DNA from: Ferrovibrio sp041906005
GTDB taxonomy: Bacteria; Pseudomonadota; Alphaproteobacteria; Ferrovibrionales; Ferrovibrionaceae
NCBI RefSeq assembly: GCF_041906005.1
Contig: NZ_JAYRJY010000001.1
Coordinates: forward strand, 1,364,001-1,428,000
DNA length: 64,000 nucleotides
Reading direction: 5' to 3'
The notes under the pieces were generated by a model. That model made no database searches. It was given only the letters and a program-made list of their open reading frames with translations, and was not told the DNA's origin. Position numbers and translations under genes: made by a program. Below, piece by piece: positions 53,348-61,814 of this stretch. Within the stretch, counting starts at the first letter, position 1, and the number at the start of each line of letters is the position of its first letter.

Positions 53348-54263
53348 CGCCGCCTGCCTCGGCCAGCAGCGCGGCGGAGAAATCCTGCACGGCGCGCAGC
53401 GGCATGGTCTCCCTGTGGGCGAGGAACAGCAATGGCGTGGCGGTCGGCTCACGATCCACGCGCAGACGCTGCACCAGACCCAGCCGGCTGTAATGGGCAA
53501 TCGCCGATGATGGCGCGGCCGTCACCAGTTCGGTGCGGCCGACGATCTGCAGGTTGGTATGGAATGACAGCGATTCGACGACGGGGCGCGGCAGCGCCAG
53601 CCCGTGATCGAGGAAATGCTGGTCCACCACCTCGCGTGTGAAACTGGGCAATGGGGCGAGCACCCAGGACATCTCCGCCAGTTCACCCAGCGACACCTTC
53701 CGGCGCCGCGCCAGCGGATGGCGGTGCGCGATCGCGAAGGACAGGCCTTCCGATGCCATCGGCATCGCAACCACGTCACGCAGCGCCGGATCGCGTAGCG
53801 CCGAAGCATCGATGCGACCGACGAAACAGTCGATGCGACGGTTTTTCAGCGCCGCCAGCAGAACGGGGACGATATTTTCGACGATCTCGATATCGAAGTC
53901 GCCGCCCGCCCGTCGCAAGCGCGCAATGGTTTGCGGCAGCAGGTTGACCGCCACCAGAGGCAGAGCACCAACCGACAGCCGCCGACGCGGTGCGGCCTCG
54001 CCGCTACCCAGCGCGCGATCGAGCGAAGCCAGGCCGATGCGCAGGCGTTCCACCACGGCGCGGCCGGCTTCGGTCAGCCGCACGCCGCGCGGCAGCCTTT
54101 CATACAGCTGAGCGCGGACTGCGGTTTCCAGCTCGCGCAGGATCTTGGTGGCGGCCGGCTGGCTCAGGCCCAGTTGCTGTGCGGCGCGGCTGAGCGAGCC
54201 GCTCGCTTCGACGGCATCGAGCAGGCGGAGATGGCGCAGGCGCAAACGGTCGGTGCGGAACAT
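53334..54263 (-). CDS. LysR-family regulator, GbpR/PcaQ-like
   Basis: A 309-residue regulator from the ATG at 54263. The N-terminal HTH reads S-L-S-R-A-A-Q-Q-L-G-L-S-Q-P-A-A-T-K-I-L-R-E-L-E, the pattern of the GbpR/PcaQ subgroup. It is divergent from a Bug-type solute receptor gene and a CaiB transferase gene, the likely targets. Two nested palindromes lie between the genes (see 54284-54314). Its effector is not known. It starts with V-R-A-Q-L-Y-E-R after the HTH, as in the subgroup. Confidence 0.88.
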   Translation of the reverse strand: MFRTDRLRLRHLRLLDAVEASGSLSRAAQQLGLSQPAATKILRELETAVRAQLYERLPRGVRLTEAGRAVVERLRIGLASLDRALGSGEAAPRRRLSVGALPLVAVNLLPQTIARLRRAGGDFDIEIVENIVPVLLAALKNRRIDCFVGRIDASALRDPALRDVVAMPMASEGLSFAIAHRHPLARRRKVSLGELAEMSWVLAPLPSFTREVVDQHFLDHGLALPRPVVESLSFHTNLQIVGRTELVTAAPSSAIAHYSRLGLVQRLRVDREPTATPLLFLAHRETMPLRAVQDFSAALLAEAGGVRTG

Positions 54264-54283
54264 GGCGGCGCGGCCTCGGCGAT

Positions 54284-54314
54284 ATATCCACTGGTTATGG
54301 ATATAGTCCATAAC
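54284..54314. promoter_or_regulatory. Overlapping palindromes in the LysR/Bug intergenic region
   Basis: ATATCCA (54284-54290) and TGGATAT (54298-54304) form a perfect dyad with a 7-nt spacer. GTTATGGA (54294-54301) and TCCATAAC (54307-54314) form a second one with a 5-nt spacer. They share the middle TGGA arm, so three half-sites are in line, 21-51 nt before the LysR ATG. This is the usual arrangement of LysR recognition and activation sites. Confidence 0.6.
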
Positions 54315-54375
54315 AATAATTTACTGGCAAGGATGCGATGTCTAGGCTGGCCGGAAAAACAAGGAGGAAACACCG

Positions 54376-55380
54376 ATGCGCCGTTCGCGCCACCGCCCGA
54401 CACGCCGCGCCGTGCTGCACTTTGCCGCCGCCGGGGCGACGACCGCCCTCACGCCACGCCTGTTGCGCGCGCAGGGTTATCCGGCCAAGCCAATCAAGCT
54501 GATCCTGCCTTACGCGGCCGGCGGCGGACCCGATGTCCTGACCCGCGTCTTCGCCGAGAAGATGAGCGATGTGCTGGGCCAGCGCGTCATTGTCGACAAC
54601 CGCGTCGGCGCCGGCGGCATTCTGGCCGGGCAGATCGCCGCCCAGGCGCCTGCCGACGGTTACACCATCCTGCTCGGCTCGTCGTCGCATGTGACGCAGA
54701 AGCTGCTGGAGCAGAAGGCGGAGTTCGACCCGCTGACCAGCTTCACCCATATCACCAGGCTCAGCACGGCGCCGACGCTGATGGTGGCCGCAGCGGATGG
54801 CCCGTTCCGCAGCGCCGCCGACATGGTGGCGGCCGCCAAACAGGCGCCGGGGAAGTTCAATTACGGCTCCGGCGGCATCGGCAGCGCCGCGCATCTGGCC
54901 GGCGCCGCCTTCGCCACCTTCACCGGCATCGATGTGGTGCATGTGCCATTCCGCGGTTCGGTCGAGATCGTGCCAGCCATCCTGAGCAATACGGTGGAGT
55001 TCGCCTTCCCCACCGCCTCCACCGCCGTGCCGCAGGTGCATGCCGGCAAGGTGCGCGCGCTCGCCACCACGGCACCGCGCCGCCTGCCGCAACTGCCCGA
55101 CGTGCCGACCCTGAAGGAGCTTTTCGGCAGCGACGATCTGGTGATCGAATCCTGGAGCGGCCTGTGGGGCCCGGCCAATCTGCCGGCACCCGTGGTGGCG
55201 AAGCTGAACGAGGCGGCACTGGCGGTTGCGCGGATGCCCGACGTGATCGCGGTGCATGACAAGATCGGCAGCCCGATCGACACCTCCGCGACGCCGGCGG
55301 AATTCACCGCCTTCATCCGCAGCGAAACGGCGAAATACACCAGGCTGGTGGCCGCCGCCAACATCGGGATACAGCGATGA
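54376..55380 (+). CDS. Bug-type (TctC) tripartite tricarboxylate receptor
   Basis: A 334-residue periplasmic binding protein of the Bug family. The N-terminus has R-R-A-V-L-H-F-A-A-A-G, a twin-arginine or Sec signal. The mature protein has Y-P-A-K-P-I-K-L-I-L-P-Y-A-A-G-G, G-Q-R-V-I-V-D-N-R and V-P-F-R-G-S. A strong AGGAGG precedes the ATG. The cognate TctAB permease is not in the window. The family binds small carboxylates, and the ligand here is unknown. The CaiB gene overlaps its stop by 4 nt. Confidence 0.9.
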   Translation: MRRSRHRPTRRAVLHFAAAGATTALTPRLLRAQGYPAKPIKLILPYAAGGGPDVLTRVFAEKMSDVLGQRVIVDNRVGAGGILAGQIAAQAPADGYTILLGSSSHVTQKLLEQKAEFDPLTSFTHITRLSTAPTLMVAAADGPFRSAADMVAAAKQAPGKFNYGSGGIGSAAHLAGAAFATFTGIDVVHVPFRGSVEIVPAILSNTVEFAFPTASTAVPQVHAGKVRALATTAPRRLPQLPDVPTLKELFGSDDLVIESWSGLWGPANLPAPVVAKLNEAALAVARMPDVIAVHDKIGSPIDTSATPAEFTAFIRSETAKYTRLVAAANIGIQR

Positions 55381-56468
55381 CTGGCGCACCGGATTTCCGG
55401 CCGCTGGATGGCGTGACGGTGCTGGATTTCTCGCATGTCATCGCCGGGCCGCTGGCCTCCTTCCATCTCACCCGGCTCGGCGCCACCGTGATCAAGGTGG
55501 AAGGGGCTGACGGCGACGTGATGCGGCATACCGCACGCGGCATGCAGACCTATACCGCGCTCAATGCCGGCAAACAGGCGCTGCAGCTCGACCTGCGCGA
55601 TCCGGCGCAGTTGCAGGCCGCGCGCGACCTGGCAGAGAAAGCCGACATCCTGCTCGATAATCTGCGCCCTGGCGTGCTCGACCGTTTCGGCCTCAATTAT
55701 GAATCCGTGCAGGCGCTCAATCCGCGCATCGTCTATTGTTCGATCTCGGGCTTTGGCCGCCATGGTGCCTGGGCCGACCGTCCCGCCTATGATCACGTGA
55801 TCCAGGCCATGACCGGCATGATGCTGCTGGCCGGCACCGAGCAGGATCCGCCGATCAAGGTCGGCTTCCCGGCCGTCGACGCGGTGGCCGGCCTGCTCGC
55901 CGCGTTTGCCATGCTGGCGGGCCTGCGCGAACGCGAGCGCACCGGCAAGGGCATGCTGCTGGATGTTTCGATGATCGGCGCGGCGATGCAACTGATGTAT
56001 CCCTTCACCTGCGAGACTTTGACCAGCGGCGCCTCGCCGCCGCGGCTCGGCAACCAGGGCTATTCCGGCAGCCCGGCCGCCGATCTGTTCGAATGCCGGG
56101 ATGGCTGGATCGCCATCGGCGCCAACAAGCCGCGGCATGTGGCCAGCCTGCTCGACATCCTTGGACTCGCCGAACTGGCGCAGGACCCGGCGATCTTTCC
56201 CGATGGCCTGTCGCTGGATGGGCCGGCCAGCTTCGCGCGGGCGGCCGATCCGGCCCGTTTCAAGCAGGCGGTGGCGGCCAGGATGCGCGACTGGCAGGCC
56301 GATGCCCTGGAAGCGGCCCTGGCGGCCGCACGGGTGCCGGTGTCGCGGGTACGGCGCCTGCATGAATTCGCGGCGGCGTTCAAGCTGGACCCGCCCTTCG
56401 CCCTGCAAAGCCTGGGCGACCCTGACGCGGCCGTCCTGTCTCCCGGCCTGGGTTTCCGCATCGCCTGA
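55377..56468 (+). CDS. CaiB/BaiF-type (class III) CoA-transferase
   Basis: A 363-residue family III CoA-transferase. The catalytic Asp is D168 in F-P-A-V-D-A-V. L-D-F-S-H-V-I-A-G-P-L-A and Y-C-S-I-S-G-F-G are conserved. It is coupled to the Bug receptor gene (ATGA overlap), suggesting that the imported carboxylate is activated as its CoA thioester. The substrate is unknown. Homologues act on carnitine, oxalate, mesaconate and others. Confidence 0.9.
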   Translation: MTGAPDFRPLDGVTVLDFSHVIAGPLASFHLTRLGATVIKVEGADGDVMRHTARGMQTYTALNAGKQALQLDLRDPAQLQAARDLAEKADILLDNLRPGVLDRFGLNYESVQALNPRIVYCSISGFGRHGAWADRPAYDHVIQAMTGMMLLAGTEQDPPIKVGFPAVDAVAGLLAAFAMLAGLRERERTGKGMLLDVSMIGAAMQLMYPFTCETLTSGASPPRLGNQGYSGSPAADLFECRDGWIAIGANKPRHVASLLDILGLAELAQDPAIFPDGLSLDGPASFARAADPARFKQAVAARMRDWQADALEAALAAARVPVSRVRRLHEFAAAFKLDPPFALQSLGDPDAAVLSPGLGFRIA

Positions 56469-56627
56469 CCGATCCACCATCTGCGGCGGTCACGCAGCTG
56501 TTGGTTGCCCAGCCCCCTCGCTGCTGCCTAAAGTCGTTTCCGCGTTCCGACAGAACCACCGCGTCCTGACCGGCAACGACGAGGCGGACGGCTATTCGGG
56601 CAGGACCGGACAGGTGGGACTGGCGTC

Positions 56628-57149
56628 ATGAGCATGACTGATTCCGCGGGCGAGCCGGCAAACGGCCTGTCGCCGGATGCCGTGGTGGAACGCAGCGAGG
56701 ATCTGGCCGCGACCACGCGCCATCCCCTGCTGCGCCGGCTGTTCGAATACTGGTCCGGCAAGGCGGCCGGGCGCATGGCCCCGACCCGCGCCGATATCGA
56801 TCCGGTCGACTTCTCCTATGCCATCGGCTGGACCACCCTGGTCGACGTGTTGGAAGGCGGCGGGGAATTCCAGGCCCGCGTGTTCGGCGGCGGCATGGCG
56901 ATGATGGCCGGACAGGAACTGACCGGCCGCACCAGCGCGGCGATGCAGGACCCGGAATTGCGCCGGGCCATCGTCGCCAACCTGCGCTGGGTGGTGGCCC
57001 ATCGCAAGCCATTGCGCATCTACCGCGAACAGACCACGGCGCAGCGGCGCTATCGCTACGAGACGGTGATCCTGCCGCTTTCTTCCGATGGCCAGACGGT
57101 GGATCAACTGCTGATGGCGGCGACGCCGCCGCTGTTCGAAGCCGGCTGA
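56628..57149 (+). CDS. PAS_5-family protein 1
   Basis: A 173-residue protein. Conserved positions P-T-R-A-D-I-D-P-V-D-F-S-Y-A-I-G-W, G-E-F-Q-A-R-V-F-G-G and R-Y-R-Y-E-T-V-I-L-P-L mark the PAS_5 (DUF1488-era) family of alphaproteobacterial single PAS-like domains. No output domain is attached. The gene shows homology along its full length to the next one. No function is established. Confidence 0.75.
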   Translation: MSMTDSAGEPANGLSPDAVVERSEDLAATTRHPLLRRLFEYWSGKAAGRMAPTRADIDPVDFSYAIGWTTLVDVLEGGGEFQARVFGGGMAMMAGQELTGRTSAAMQDPELRRAIVANLRWVVAHRKPLRIYREQTTAQRRYRYETVILPLSSDGQTVDQLLMAATPPLFEAG

Positions 57150-57266
57150 AATCCCAAATAAACCGCAGCATACGGCCTATTTAAACCGCCGACTCTCCCT
57201 TGCCAGTGGTTGTCGCGGCCCCACATTCTCTCAAATCGCACCTGGGGGGCGGAACGGCGCAGCATT

Positions 57267-57767
57267 ATGACGGCTCCGGAATACATCGGCGGTCTGCCCT
57301 ATGAGCGGGTAGAACTGAAAAACGATCCGAGGCGCGAACTCATTCACCCGATATTGCGCCGACTGCATGCCTATTGGGAGACCAAGCGCGAGCTTCGCAT
57401 CGGACCATCACGTAGTGATATTGACCCGGTGGATTTTCCTTATGCCATCGGTTGGGTGAGTCTCTTCGATGTCAGTGAAGGCCCCGACAATTTCATCATA
57501 CGGGTTCTGGGCGGGCGCAGCGAAAGGACTTTGGACCTCGGTCCCGATTTCCGTCGGCCGCAAGATAGCGACGACCCGGAATTCCATGCTGTCGCGATGG
57601 AAGACCTTCGTTGGGTCGTCGAGCACCGCAAACCCCTTCGGGTCTTCCGCGACATCAAGACCGCCAAGCGAAGATACCGTTTCGAAGGACTGGTCCTGCC
57701 GTTGTCTGACGACGGCCAGCACGTCAACATGCTGCTGCTCGCCGGCATTCCGCCAGTCGGCGGTTGA
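57267..57767 (+). CDS. PAS_5-family protein 2
   Basis: A 166-residue paralogue of the preceding gene. It shares P-S-R-S-D-I-D-P-V-D-F-P-Y-A-I-G-W, I-I-R-V-L-G-G-R and R-R-Y-R-F-E-G-L-V-L-P-L-S-D-D-G. The N-terminal 20 residues and the pocket residues differ, so ligands may differ. It starts 117 nt after the first copy and is followed by dienelactone hydrolase 60 nt later on the same strand. Confidence 0.75.
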   Translation: MTAPEYIGGLPYERVELKNDPRRELIHPILRRLHAYWETKRELRIGPSRSDIDPVDFPYAIGWVSLFDVSEGPDNFIIRVLGGRSERTLDLGPDFRRPQDSDDPEFHAVAMEDLRWVVEHRKPLRVFRDIKTAKRRYRFEGLVLPLSDDGQHVNMLLLAGIPPVGG

Positions 57768-57827
57768 TTGCTGCACTGCGCTGCCGCTAGAGTCCGCGCA
57801 GCGCAGAAAACCGGACAGGAGGAATGC

Positions 57828-58526
57828 ATGGCCCGCAGCATCGAAATCCAGGCCCATGACGGTGGCCGCTTCACCGGGTATCTGGCCGAACCGGCCGGCG
57901 GCAAAGGGCCGGGCATTCTGGTGATTCAGGAAATCTTCGGCGTCAACAAGGTGATGCGCGACATCTGCGACGGCCTGGCGAAGCAGGGTTATGTCGCGCT
58001 CTGCCCCGACCTGTTCTGGCGCCAGGAGCCCGGCATCGACATCACCGACAAGACCAAGGCGGAATGGGACAAGGCGTTTGCGCTGTTCAACGGTTTCAAT
58101 CTCGACAACGGCATCGATGACCTGAAGGCATCGCTGTCCGTCCTGCGCAAGCTGCCCGGCTGCAGCGGCAAGGTCGGCACGGTGGGCTACTGCCTGGGCG
58201 GTCGGCTGGCCTATCTGATGGCCTGCCGCAGCGACGTGGATGCCGCCGTGGGCTATTACGGCGTGATGCTGAAAGATCATCTGGCCGAAGCAAAGAACAT
58301 CAGGAAGCCCCTGCTGCTGCATTGCGCGACCGAAGACAAGTTCGTGCCCAAGGACGCGCAGGCGACAATCGCCACCGAACTGAAGAAATATCCGCTGGTC
58401 ACGCGGCTGGATTACCAGGGCAACGACCACGCCTTCGCCCGCGTGGGCGGCGAACATTACGACAAGGCCGCCGCCGATCTGGCCAACAGCCGCACGGCGG
58501 AATTCTTCAAGAAGCATCTGGCCTGA
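57828..58526 (+). CDS. Dienelactone hydrolase family protein
   Basis: A 232-residue alpha/beta hydrolase. The triad is C122 (G-Y-C-L-G-G), D170 (T-E-D-K-F-V-P) and H201 (N-D-H-A-F), and E35 (Q-E-I-F-G-V) is conserved. AGGAGG precedes the ATG at 57828. The Cys nucleophile is the family mark of true dienelactone hydrolases, which open lactones in aromatic degradation. Many members have unknown substrates. Confidence 0.9.
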   Translation: MARSIEIQAHDGGRFTGYLAEPAGGKGPGILVIQEIFGVNKVMRDICDGLAKQGYVALCPDLFWRQEPGIDITDKTKAEWDKAFALFNGFNLDNGIDDLKASLSVLRKLPGCSGKVGTVGYCLGGRLAYLMACRSDVDAAVGYYGVMLKDHLAEAKNIRKPLLLHCATEDKFVPKDAQATIATELKKYPLVTRLDYQGNDHAFARVGGEHYDKAAADLANSRTAEFFKKHLA

Positions 58527-58582
58527 ACGCCGGCATCGCCCTAGTTCCGATCCCGCAACACCCAACGCAAGGACTGCAACCC

Positions 58583-59557
58583 ATGGCGCATGCCATCCGT
58601 ATCCACGCCAACGGCGGCCCCGAAGTGATGAAATGGGAAGAGGTCGAGGTCGGCGATCCCGGCCCGGGCCAGATCCGCATCAGGACCTCGGCCGCCGGCC
58701 TGAACTACATCGACACCTATCACCGCTCCGGCCTGTACAAGCTGCCGCTGCCGCTGATCCTGGGCCAGGAAGGCGCCGGCAGCGTGACGGCGGTGGGCGC
58801 TGGCGTGACCGACATCAAGGTGGGCGACCGCGTCGCCTATGCCTCCTCGCCGCTGGGTTCGTATTCGGAAGAGCGACTGATGCAGGCCGACCGCTGCGTG
58901 GTGCTGCCCGCCGGCATCACCGACCAGCAGGCCGCCGGCATGATGCTCAAGGGCATGACGGCGGAATACCTGCTGCGCCGGACCTACAAGGTGCAGCCGG
59001 GCGAGACCATCCTGTTCCATGCCGCCGCCGGCGGCGTCGGCCTGATCTTCGGGCAATGGGCCAAGGCGCTGGGCGCCACCGTGATCGGCACGGTGGGCAG
59101 CGAGGACAAGGCGAAGCTCGCCAAGGCCCATGGCTACGATCATGTGATCAACTATCGCACCGAGAATTTCGTCGAGCGCGTGAAGGAGCTGACCAGGGGC
59201 GAAGGCGTGCCGGTCGTTTACGATGGCGTCGGCAAGGATACCTGGGACGGCTCGCTCGACTGCCTGCGGCCGTTCGGCCTGATGGTCAGCTTCGGCAATG
59301 CCTCGGGCGCGGTGCCGCCCTTTGCCATCGGCACGCTGGCAACCAAGGGCTCGCTCTACCTCACCCGCCCCACGCTGGTCACCTACACGGCCAAGCGCAA
59401 CGACCTGGTCACTTCGGCCAATGCGCTGTTCGACGTGGTGAAGGCGGGCAAGGTGAAGATCGAGACGCCGCAGACCTACGCCCTGAAGGATGCGGCCAAA
59501 GCCCATGCCGATCTGGAGGCGCGCAAGACCACCGGCTCGACGCTGCTGCTGCCGTAA
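58583..59557 (+). CDS. qor: NADPH:quinone oxidoreductase
   Basis: A 324-residue MDR-superfamily enzyme without catalytic zinc residues. The N-terminus A-I-R-I-H-A-N-G-G-P-E-V-M matches Qor, and A-A-A-G-G-V-G-L-I-F-G-Q-W-A is the nucleotide-binding motif. It reduces quinones with NADPH. The neighbouring hydrolase lies 56 nt upstream on the same strand. Confidence 0.92.
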   Translation: MAHAIRIHANGGPEVMKWEEVEVGDPGPGQIRIRTSAAGLNYIDTYHRSGLYKLPLPLILGQEGAGSVTAVGAGVTDIKVGDRVAYASSPLGSYSEERLMQADRCVVLPAGITDQQAAGMMLKGMTAEYLLRRTYKVQPGETILFHAAAGGVGLIFGQWAKALGATVIGTVGSEDKAKLAKAHGYDHVINYRTENFVERVKELTRGEGVPVVYDGVGKDTWDGSLDCLRPFGLMVSFGNASGAVPPFAIGTLATKGSLYLTRPTLVTYTAKRNDLVTSANALFDVVKAGKVKIETPQTYALKDAAKAHADLEARKTTGSTLLLP

Positions 59558-59558
59558 A

Positions 59559-59628
59559 CCCTCACCCTCCCGACGCAGCCCGTCGGGTCCCTCCCTCTCC
59601 CGCATGCGGGAGAGGGTTGGGGTGAGGG
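59559..59628. repeat. REP-like intergenic palindromic element
   Basis: CCCTCACCC at the left faces GGGTGAGGG at the right. Inside lie the hairpin CCCGACG/CGTCGGG (59569-59587) and a perfect 24-bp palindrome at 59593-59616. Elements of this type are widely repeated between genes in alphaproteobacteria. It follows the qor stop directly. Confidence 0.75.
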
Positions 59629-59701
59629 CGCCGCATGCCAGCCATGCGGTAGCGTCTTACCCCTTTTCCCGCGGCGGCGCTTTTGCCATGGTGCCGCCGC
59701 C

Positions 59702-60688
59702 ATGACCGACCTCCTCAGCCTCGCCAGCGGCAACCTGCTGTCGCCGATGATCCTCGCCTTCGCGCTGGGCGCGCTGGCGGCTTTCCTGCGCTCCGACCTC
59801 GAAATCCCCGAAGGCGCCGCCAAGGCGCTGGCGATCTATCTGATGTTCGCCATCGGCTTCAAGGGCGGCGTCGCCATGCATTCCGCCAGCGGGCTGGCCC
59901 TGCTCTGGGCCATTCTCGCCGCCCTGGCCTTGAGCGCCGCACTGCCGCTGCTGGCCTTCGGACTGCTGCGCACGCTGTGGCGGCAGGATCGCACCAACGC
60001 CGCGGCGATTGCCGCGCATTACGGCTCGATCAGCATCGTCACCTTCGTCACGGCCGCCGAATTCCTGCGCAGCCGCGACATCCCCTATGAAGGCTATATC
60101 GTGGCGATGACGGCGGTGATGGAAACCCCGGCCATCCTGATCGGCCTCCTGCTGGCCGGCCGGCAGGTGCAGGCCGGCATGCAGCAGGGCAGCAGCGAAC
60201 GCGGCGAACTGGTGCGCGAGGTGCTGGTGAACGGCTCGGTGATGCTGCTGGTCGGCGGTTTCATCATCGGCTGGATCACCGGCGATGCCGGCCTGACCAA
60301 GATCAAACCCTTCGTGGCCGACCTGTTCAACGGCGCGCTCTGCATCTTCCTGCTCGACATGGGCCTGGTGGCCGTGCGCCAGGGCCGCGCGGCGAAACAT
60401 TTCCCCAAGCCGCTGATCCTGTTCGGCCTGGTGATGCCGCCGCTGGGCGCGGCTTTGGGCCTGCTCACCGCCTGGGCGCTGGGCCTGAGTGTCGGCGGCG
60501 CCATGCTGCTCGCTGTATTGGCCGCCTCCGCTTCCTACATTGCCGTGCCGGCCGCCATGCGCCTGGCCCTGCCGGCGGCCAATCCCTCGCTGTCGGTGAC
60601 GCTGGCGCTGGCGATCACTTTCCCCTTCAATGTCGCCATCGGCCTGCCGCTCTACCTGCTGGCCGCGCAAACGCTGTTCGGAGGCTGA
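59702..60688 (+). CDS. sbtA: SbtA-like sodium-dependent bicarbonate transporter
   Basis: A 328-residue membrane protein with about ten helices in two inverted repeats, matching the SbtA family. F-A-I-G-F-K-G-G-V-A-M and A-A-H-Y-G-S-I-S-I-V-T-F are typical, as is the second repeat's L-A-A-S-A-S-Y-I-A-V-P-A-A-M-R. It imports bicarbonate with sodium. The SbtB-like PII protein follows 4 nt later, as in cyanobacteria. The link to carbon metabolism in this organism is open. Confidence 0.9.
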   Translation: MTDLLSLASGNLLSPMILAFALGALAAFLRSDLEIPEGAAKALAIYLMFAIGFKGGVAMHSASGLALLWAILAALALSAALPLLAFGLLRTLWRQDRTNAAAIAAHYGSISIVTFVTAAEFLRSRDIPYEGYIVAMTAVMETPAILIGLLLAGRQVQAGMQQGSSERGELVREVLVNGSVMLLVGGFIIGWITGDAGLTKIKPFVADLFNGALCIFLLDMGLVAVRQGRAAKHFPKPLILFGLVMPPLGAALGLLTAWALGLSVGGAMLLAVLAASASYIAVPAAMRLALPAANPSLSVTLALAITFPFNVAIGLPLYLLAAQTLFGG

Positions 60689-60692
60689 AACC

Positions 60693-61001
60693 ATGCCGGG
60701 CCATCCGCGCAAGAAGATCGAAATCATCGTCGAGGCGCCGCTGCAAAGGTCGGTTCTCGAGTGGCTCAGCGGCCAGGGCGTGAAGGGCTGGAGCCTGCTG
60801 CCCCGCGTGATCGGCGGCGGCCAGCATGGCGAACGCAGCGGCGACGACGTGACGCGAGCCTTCGACAACGTGATGATCGTCGCCGTCACCACCGAACCGG
60901 TGGCGCGCCAGGTGCTGGACGGTTTCCATCAGCGCTTCGCCAATGCCGTCGCCATCGTGTATATTTCCGACGTGGAAGTGGCACGCCCCTACAGGTTCTG
61001 A
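60693..61001 (+). CDS. sbtB: SbtB-like PII-family regulator
   Basis: A 102-residue protein with the ferredoxin-like fold of PII proteins (K-I-E-I-I-V-E-A-P-L, T-loop-like V-I-G-G-G-Q-H-G-E, then F-D-N-V-M-I-V-A-V and I-V-Y-I-S-D-V-E-V). It lacks the classic uridylylated Tyr. It is adjacent to sbtA. In cyanobacteria SbtB senses adenyl nucleotides and controls SbtA, and a similar role is inferred here. Confidence 0.8.
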   Translation: MPGHPRKKIEIIVEAPLQRSVLEWLSGQGVKGWSLLPRVIGGGQHGERSGDDVTRAFDNVMIVAVTTEPVARQVLDGFHQRFANAVAIVYISDVEVARPYRF

Positions 61002-61002
61002 C

Positions 61003-61743
61003 ATGACAAGCGATACGCCGGCCCCGTCATCTCCCGCACAGCAGGGCCGCGCACTGGCCCGCGCCTGCCGCACGGCCACACTGGGCACCGCGATGGCCGA
61101 TGGCAGCGGACAACCCTATGCCTCCCTCGTCCTGCTCGCCTGCGATGTCGACGCGACACCCTTGCTGCTGATCTCCACCCTGGCCGACCACACAAAGAAC
61201 ATCCTGAATGATAACCGCGTGTCGCTGCTCTGCGACGGCACGGCAGGCTTCGCCGAACCGCTGACCGGCCCGCGCGTCACCCTGCTGGGCCATGCCGAAA
61301 AAACCGAACTGCCGCGCCACCAGACCCGCTTCCTCGCCCGGCACCCCTCGGCCGAGATGTATGCCGGCTTCAGGGATTTCGCCTTCTACCGCCTGCGCAT
61401 CACACGCGCCCATATCGTGGCCGGCTTCGGCAAAATCCACTGGTTCGATGACTATACATACGCTGGCGACTGGCAGGCCCTGGCCGAGGCCGAGGCTGGC
61501 ATCATCGAACACATGAACACCGACCACACTGACGCCGTGCAGCTTTACGCCTCGAAACTGCTGAACCGCACGGAGGGCAGTTGGAAGATGTGCGGCGTGG
61601 ACCCGGAAGGCACCGATCTGATCCGCAGCGATGAGGGCCATGAGGGCGAACTGCTCCGCCTGCCCTTCGCCAAACCGGTGAGCGATGCCGAAGGCGCGCG
61701 GGTGGAACTGGTGCGCCTGGTGAAGCAGGCGCGGGCGGCATAA
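61003..61743 (+). CDS. HugZ-family heme-utilisation/PNPOx-like protein
   Basis: A 246-residue protein with an N-terminal split-barrel flavin-like domain (residues 10-150) and a C-terminal DUF2470 domain whose motif I-E-H-M-N-T-D-H is visible. HugZ-type members degrade heme, and others are of unknown role. The ATG at 61003 overlaps the end of sbtB by one base. The placement after sbtB may only reflect a shared transcript. Confidence 0.82.
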   Translation: MTSDTPAPSSPAQQGRALARACRTATLGTAMADGSGQPYASLVLLACDVDATPLLLISTLADHTKNILNDNRVSLLCDGTAGFAEPLTGPRVTLLGHAEKTELPRHQTRFLARHPSAEMYAGFRDFAFYRLRITRAHIVAGFGKIHWFDDYTYAGDWQALAEAEAGIIEHMNTDHTDAVQLYASKLLNRTEGSWKMCGVDPEGTDLIRSDEGHEGELLRLPFAKPVSDAEGARVELVRLVKQARAA

Positions 61744-61746
61744 TAA

Positions 61747-61778
61747 AAAGCCCGCCAGCCTAACGGCTGACGGGCTTT
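61747..61778. terminator. Bidirectional terminator between hugZ-like and metQ
   Basis: AAAGCCCG-C-CAGCC (61747-61760) pairs with GGCTG-A-CGGGCTTT (61765-61778) with one mismatch and a 4-nt loop. The minus strand ends in a T run, the plus strand in TTT. Confidence 0.85.
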
Positions 61779-61814
61779 CGCGTCCGATGTCCGGGGGGGA
61801 CTTGCGCGGACGGT

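Noticed and set aside
54861..56480. A 539-codon minus-strand open frame
   Set aside because: It is antisense to the Bug and CaiB genes, which have clear family motifs and overlap each other by 4 nt.
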